A stretch of 64,000 nt of DNA, from positions 1 to 64,000 of the forward strand of contig NZ_JACIDJ010000002.1 of NCBI RefSeq assembly GCF_014196305.1, given 5' to 3'. Origin of the DNA: Roseococcus suduntuyensis. GTDB taxonomy: Bacteria; Pseudomonadota; Alphaproteobacteria; Acetobacterales; Acetobacteraceae. Below, piece after piece: positions 61,296-64,000 of this stretch. The notes under the pieces are model-generated. The model was not told the origin of the DNA and made no database searches. It was given only the letters and a program-made list of their open reading frames with translations. The position numbers and the translations under genes are program-made. Numbering within the stretch: position 1 is the stretch's first letter; the number at the start of each line of letters is the position of its first letter.

Positions 61296-62918
61296 GTGAT
61301 CCGCGACGGCACTGGCCAGGACGACCCCGCGGCACTCGCATCCCTGGTGCGTGAGGACCGCGCGGAGGAGGCGCGCGCGCGCATCACGGCGGCGCTGGCA
61401 CGGGGCGAGGATGGGCCCGCGCTGCGTCTTGCCGCGCTGCTGCTGGGCGCGGCCGCGCCGCGAGGCGAGGCCTGGACACCCGAGGCGCTGGCGCCGCTGC
61501 TGCGTGCCCCCTTCCCGGCCGAACCCGCCGGGCGGCTGGCCGGCGCCCTCGACCGCATGGCGGAGGCGCCCGGCGCGGAGTTCCCGCGCATCGAAGCCGC
61601 CTGCCTGCTGCTCCAGGCCGATGAGCCGCATTGGGCCGAGCAGGCCATGCTGCCGCTCTGGCCCGAAGCCGGCACCGGACCGCTTTTCGCCCGGGTGCTG
61701 AGCGGCATCTGGTCCGTGCTGGGCCGCCAGCGCCAGGCGGTGGAGGCGGCGGAGGCGGCGGTGCGCCTCGACCCGCGCGCCGAGGAATATCTCATCCACC
61801 TAGCCGGGCTGCGCCTGCAACAGGGCGCACCCGGCGCGGCGCTGCTGGCGGCGGGGCGCGCCATCGGGCTGGCGCCCGAGCATGCCGTGGCCTGGCGCAT
61901 GGCCTCGGCCGCGCATCTGGCGCTGGGCCAGGTGGAGGAGGCCATCGCCGCCAGCCGCCGCGCCGCCTCCCTCTCGGCCGACCAGGTGGGTTTCGCGGAG
62001 GAGGTGCTGGTCTCCAGCGGCGCCGAGGCGCTCAACCGCGAGCACGCGCCGCCGCCCGTCCAGGTCGAAGCGCCACGCCGCGAGACCCCCGCCTGGGCGC
62101 GCCTTCCGGCCAGCCTGCCGCCGCCGCCCCGCGTGCCACTGGGCCCGCTGCTGCGGACGCGCGCGCGCATCGTGGACGCGCTGATGCTGCGCGAGGCGCG
62201 GACGCAGTTCACCCACAGCCGGCTGGGCTATGCCTGGTCCCTGTTCGAGCCCATCACCCACGTCTTCATCCTGTTCGTCGCCATCGGCCTCATGGGCGGG
62301 GGCCGGGCACCCATCGGCGACAGCCTGCCCGTCTTCTACATGACGGGCGTGCTGCCCTACCTCTTCTTCTGCCATGTCACCGAACGCGGCATGCACATGG
62401 CGCGCGACAGCCGGGTGCTGCTCTCGGTGCCGGTGGTGACGCTGGGCGACATCGCGGCCGCGCGCCTACTGCTGCGCGCGGCCACCGATGTGGTGGTCTT
62501 CCTCGTGACGCTCACGGCCTTCATCGCCATGGGCTTCGCGCAGCTGCCGGATGATCCGCTCTCGCTGCTCGCGGCCTATGTGGTGCTGTTCCTGCTGGCC
62601 AGCGGCATCGCGCTGGCGAACATGGTGCTGAGCGAGTTGAGCGAGCTGCCTGAACGGGTCTGGACCGTCTCGCTGCGCGGCCTCTACTTCATCTCGGGCA
62701 TCTTCTACCACCCGAACATGATGCCGGCCGGCATCCGCGAATGGGCTCTGTGGAACCCGCTGCTCCACGCGCTCGAATGGGTGCGGCAGGCCTATTATCC
62801 GCTGTATGTCTCGCCCTATCTCGACACCGGCTACCTGCTGCGCTGGTCGCTGGCGTCCATGCTGCTGGGCGGGCTGCTGGTGGCGGCCTTCCACCGACGG
62901 CTGCGGGGGGCGACATGA
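61296..62918 (+). CDS. Polysaccharide export ABC-2 permease with N-terminal TPR-like domain
   Basis: I choose the GTG at 61296; frame extension upstream is inside the FkbM gene. The 540-residue product has about 280 N-terminal residues of alpha repeats (RQAVEAAEAAVRLDPRAEEY, PGAALLAAGRAIGLAPEHAV, GQVEEAIAASRRAASLSADQ), typical TPR spacing. From about 290 it is a KpsM/Wzm-type ABC-2 permease (RTRARIVDALMLREARTQFT, YAWSLFEPITHVFILFVAIG, YFISGIFYHPNMMPAGIREW) with six membrane helices. KpsM is normally about 260 residues, so this is a fusion. It exports capsule-like polysaccharide with the KpsT-like ATPase that overlaps its stop. Confidence 0.85.
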   Translation: MIRDGTGQDDPAALASLVREDRAEEARARITAALARGEDGPALRLAALLLGAAAPRGEAWTPEALAPLLRAPFPAEPAGRLAGALDRMAEAPGAEFPRIEAACLLLQADEPHWAEQAMLPLWPEAGTGPLFARVLSGIWSVLGRQRQAVEAAEAAVRLDPRAEEYLIHLAGLRLQQGAPGAALLAAGRAIGLAPEHAVAWRMASAAHLALGQVEEAIAASRRAASLSADQVGFAEEVLVSSGAEALNREHAPPPVQVEAPRRETPAWARLPASLPPPPRVPLGPLLRTRARIVDALMLREARTQFTHSRLGYAWSLFEPITHVFILFVAIGLMGGGRAPIGDSLPVFYMTGVLPYLFFCHVTERGMHMARDSRVLLSVPVVTLGDIAAARLLLRAATDVVVFLVTLTAFIAMGFAQLPDDPLSLLAAYVVLFLLASGIALANMVLSELSELPERVWTVSLRGLYFISGIFYHPNMMPAGIREWALWNPLLHALEWVRQAYYPLYVSPYLDTGYLLRWSLASMLLGGLLVAAFHRRLRGAT

Positions 62919-63583
62919 TCGTGCTGGACGGCGTCAGCAAGGCCTACCGGGCGCGCGACGGCAGCCGCAAGCCCATCCTGCGCGATGTCAGCCTCGCCTT
63001 TCCGCCCGGACGCAATGTCGGCATCCTGGGCGGCAACGGGGCGGGCAAGTCCACCCTGCTGCGCCTGATCGCGGGCAGCGAGGCGCCCGATGCCGGGCGG
63101 ATCGAGCGCCGCTGCCGCGTCTCCTTCAGCATGGGCTTCTCGGGCACCTTCCATGGCGGGCTGTCGGGGCGGGAGAACCTGCTCTTCCTCTCCCGCCTCT
63201 ACGGTGCATCCCCGCGGGAGGTGCTGGACTTCGTGGCCGATTTCGCGGAACTCGGCCCTTGGCTGGACATGCCGATCGAGACCTACTCCTCCGGCATGGT
63301 CGCCAAGCTCGCCTTCGGGCTGTCGCTCGCCATCGATTTCGACGTCTATCTGGTGGACGAGATCACGGAGGTGGGCGATGCGCGCTTCCGCGCCAAGTCC
63401 TCCCAGGCCTTCCGCGAGCGGCTGACGCGCTCCTCGCTCATTCTCGTCTCGCACAGCAGCGCCACCATCCGCGCGCTGTGCGATTGCTGCGCCATTCTGG
63501 ATGGCGGTTCCCTCACCCCCTATGACACGGTGGACGAGGCCATGGCCGCCTATGCGGCGTTGATGGGGGTCTCCCATGCTTGA
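62915..63583 (+). CDS. kpsT: Capsule polysaccharide export ATPase (KpsT-like)
   Basis: The 222-residue ABC protein has Walker A GGNGAGKST, YSSGMVAKLAFGLSLAID as a KpsT-type signature without the usual LSGGQ, and Walker B VYLVDEITEVGD. MGFSGTFHGGLSGRENLLFL is typical of KpsT/CtrD. It supplies energy for the ABC-2 permease to move the glycan across the inner membrane. Its ATG overlaps the permease stop by 4 bases, and the next gene overlaps its 3' end by 8. Confidence 0.93.
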   Translation: MIVLDGVSKAYRARDGSRKPILRDVSLAFPPGRNVGILGGNGAGKSTLLRLIAGSEAPDAGRIERRCRVSFSMGFSGTFHGGLSGRENLLFLSRLYGASPREVLDFVADFAELGPWLDMPIETYSSGMVAKLAFGLSLAIDFDVYLVDEITEVGDARFRAKSSQAFRERLTRSSLILVSHSSATIRALCDCCAILDGGSLTPYDTVDEAMAAYAALMGVSHA

Positions 63584-64000
63584 GGAACGCGCACGCACCC
63601 CGGCCCGGCGCGAGGCGGCGGCACCGCCCGCGCCCGCGGCGCCACCGCCGCTCGCCGTGCCCTCCCTGGGGCGCCCCCGGAAGCGTGGCGGCACGCGCTG
63701 GTGGCTGCTGGCGGCGCTGGCGGGCTTCGTCGCCTATGCCGCCTACCTCTTCCTCTGGGCGTCGGATGTCTATGTCAGCGAGGTCCGCTTCGCCGTCCGG
63801 CAGGCCGACCAGCCGCGGGTGCAGGGGGCCATGCCCATGATGGGCACGCCCATGCTCGCCACCGTGACCGAGAGCAATGCCGTGGTGCAGTTCCTCCGCA
63901 GCCATGACGCCTTGCAGGCGCTGGAGGCGCGGCTCGACCTGCGGCGGATGTTCGGCGACACGTCCATAGACCCCCTGGCGCGCCTGCCGGCCAATGCCTC
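63576..64000 (+). CDS. Capsule export inner-membrane protein (KpsE/CtrB-like), partial
   Basis: The frame opens at the ATG at 63576 and is still open at the window end, so about 141 residues are seen. The Ala/Pro/Arg-rich first 40 residues are followed by a membrane helix (about 42-61, RWWLLAALAGFVAYAAYLFL), then YVSEVRFAVRQADQPRV and SNAVVQFLRSHDALQALEAR, the usual start of the KpsE/CtrB/BexC periplasmic domain. This polysaccharide co-polymerase links the ABC exporter to the outer-membrane channel. The start lies in the kpsT end (8-base overlap), in line with the operon permease-kpsT-kpsE. Confidence 0.85.
   Translation, partial: MLEERARTPARREAAAPPAPAAPPPLAVPSLGRPRKRGGTRWWLLAALAGFVAYAAYLFLWASDVYVSEVRFAVRQADQPRVQGAMPMMGTPMLATVTESNAVVQFLRSHDALQALEARLDLRRMFGDTSIDPLARLPANA

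Overview
This window is high-GC bacterial DNA with short intergenic gaps and many 4-base start/stop overlaps. The gene content (a C-P lyase operon, several Dpp-type ABC transporters, KDO synthesis, KpsM/KpsT/KpsE-like capsule export, DUF1501/DUF1800 pair) suggests an alphaproteobacterium, plausibly of the Acetobacteraceae (Roseomonas-like). That placement is an inference from gene content and composition only; no marker gene here settles it.

Left third (1 to about 21 kb): a cell-surface polysaccharide region broken up by mobile DNA. It opens with the tail of an IS3-type transposase, then a minus-strand cassette of pyruvate-type aldolase, HAD phosphatase and CMP-sugar cytidylyltransferase, which looks like a complete pathway for an activated keto-sugar acid. 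Next come three proteins of unknown function (two are tandem paralogs), a DUF1501/DUF1800 pair whose upstream end is fused to a decayed IS630 transposase, and an AT-rich orphan gene with composition quite unlike its surroundings. Sulfate activation (cysD, cysN/C), a UDP-sugar epimerase and UDP-glucose dehydrogenase, then kdsA-kdsB-kdsD and a membrane glycosyltransferase follow.

Middle (21 to 30 kb): a C-P lyase locus for phosphonate breakdown. A GntR-type phnF with a second phnM-like gene runs left; phnGHIJKLM and a DUF1045 gene run right. A HutC-type palindrome, GTCTAGAC, lies just before phnG. No phnCDE transporter, phnN or phnP is present; the DUF1045 product carries two H-x-T motifs and could replace PhnP. 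A calcium-binding EF-hand protein, tRNA-Thr(UGU), an RlmB-type rRNA methyltransferase and a hydratase-family protein follow.

Transport region (32 to 55.5 kb): three complete dipeptide/oligopeptide-type ABC systems. The first (plus strand) has its two ATPases fused; the second (minus strand) meets it tail to tail; the third carries two tandem paralogous binding proteins and sits between a phosphonate-monoester-hydrolase-like enzyme and a type I phosphodiesterase plus an isocitrate-lyase-superfamily enzyme, suggesting uptake and hydrolysis of an organophosphorus or sulfate ester compound.

Right end (55.5 to 64 kb): a tandem array of a 61-bp palindromic repeat (one further copy lies 36 kb to the left beside kdsD), then polysaccharide genes: two divergent glycosyltransferases, two methyltransferases, an ABC-2 export permease with an N-terminal TPR-like extension, its KpsT ATPase and the start of a KpsE/CtrB-like inner-membrane protein cut by the window edge.
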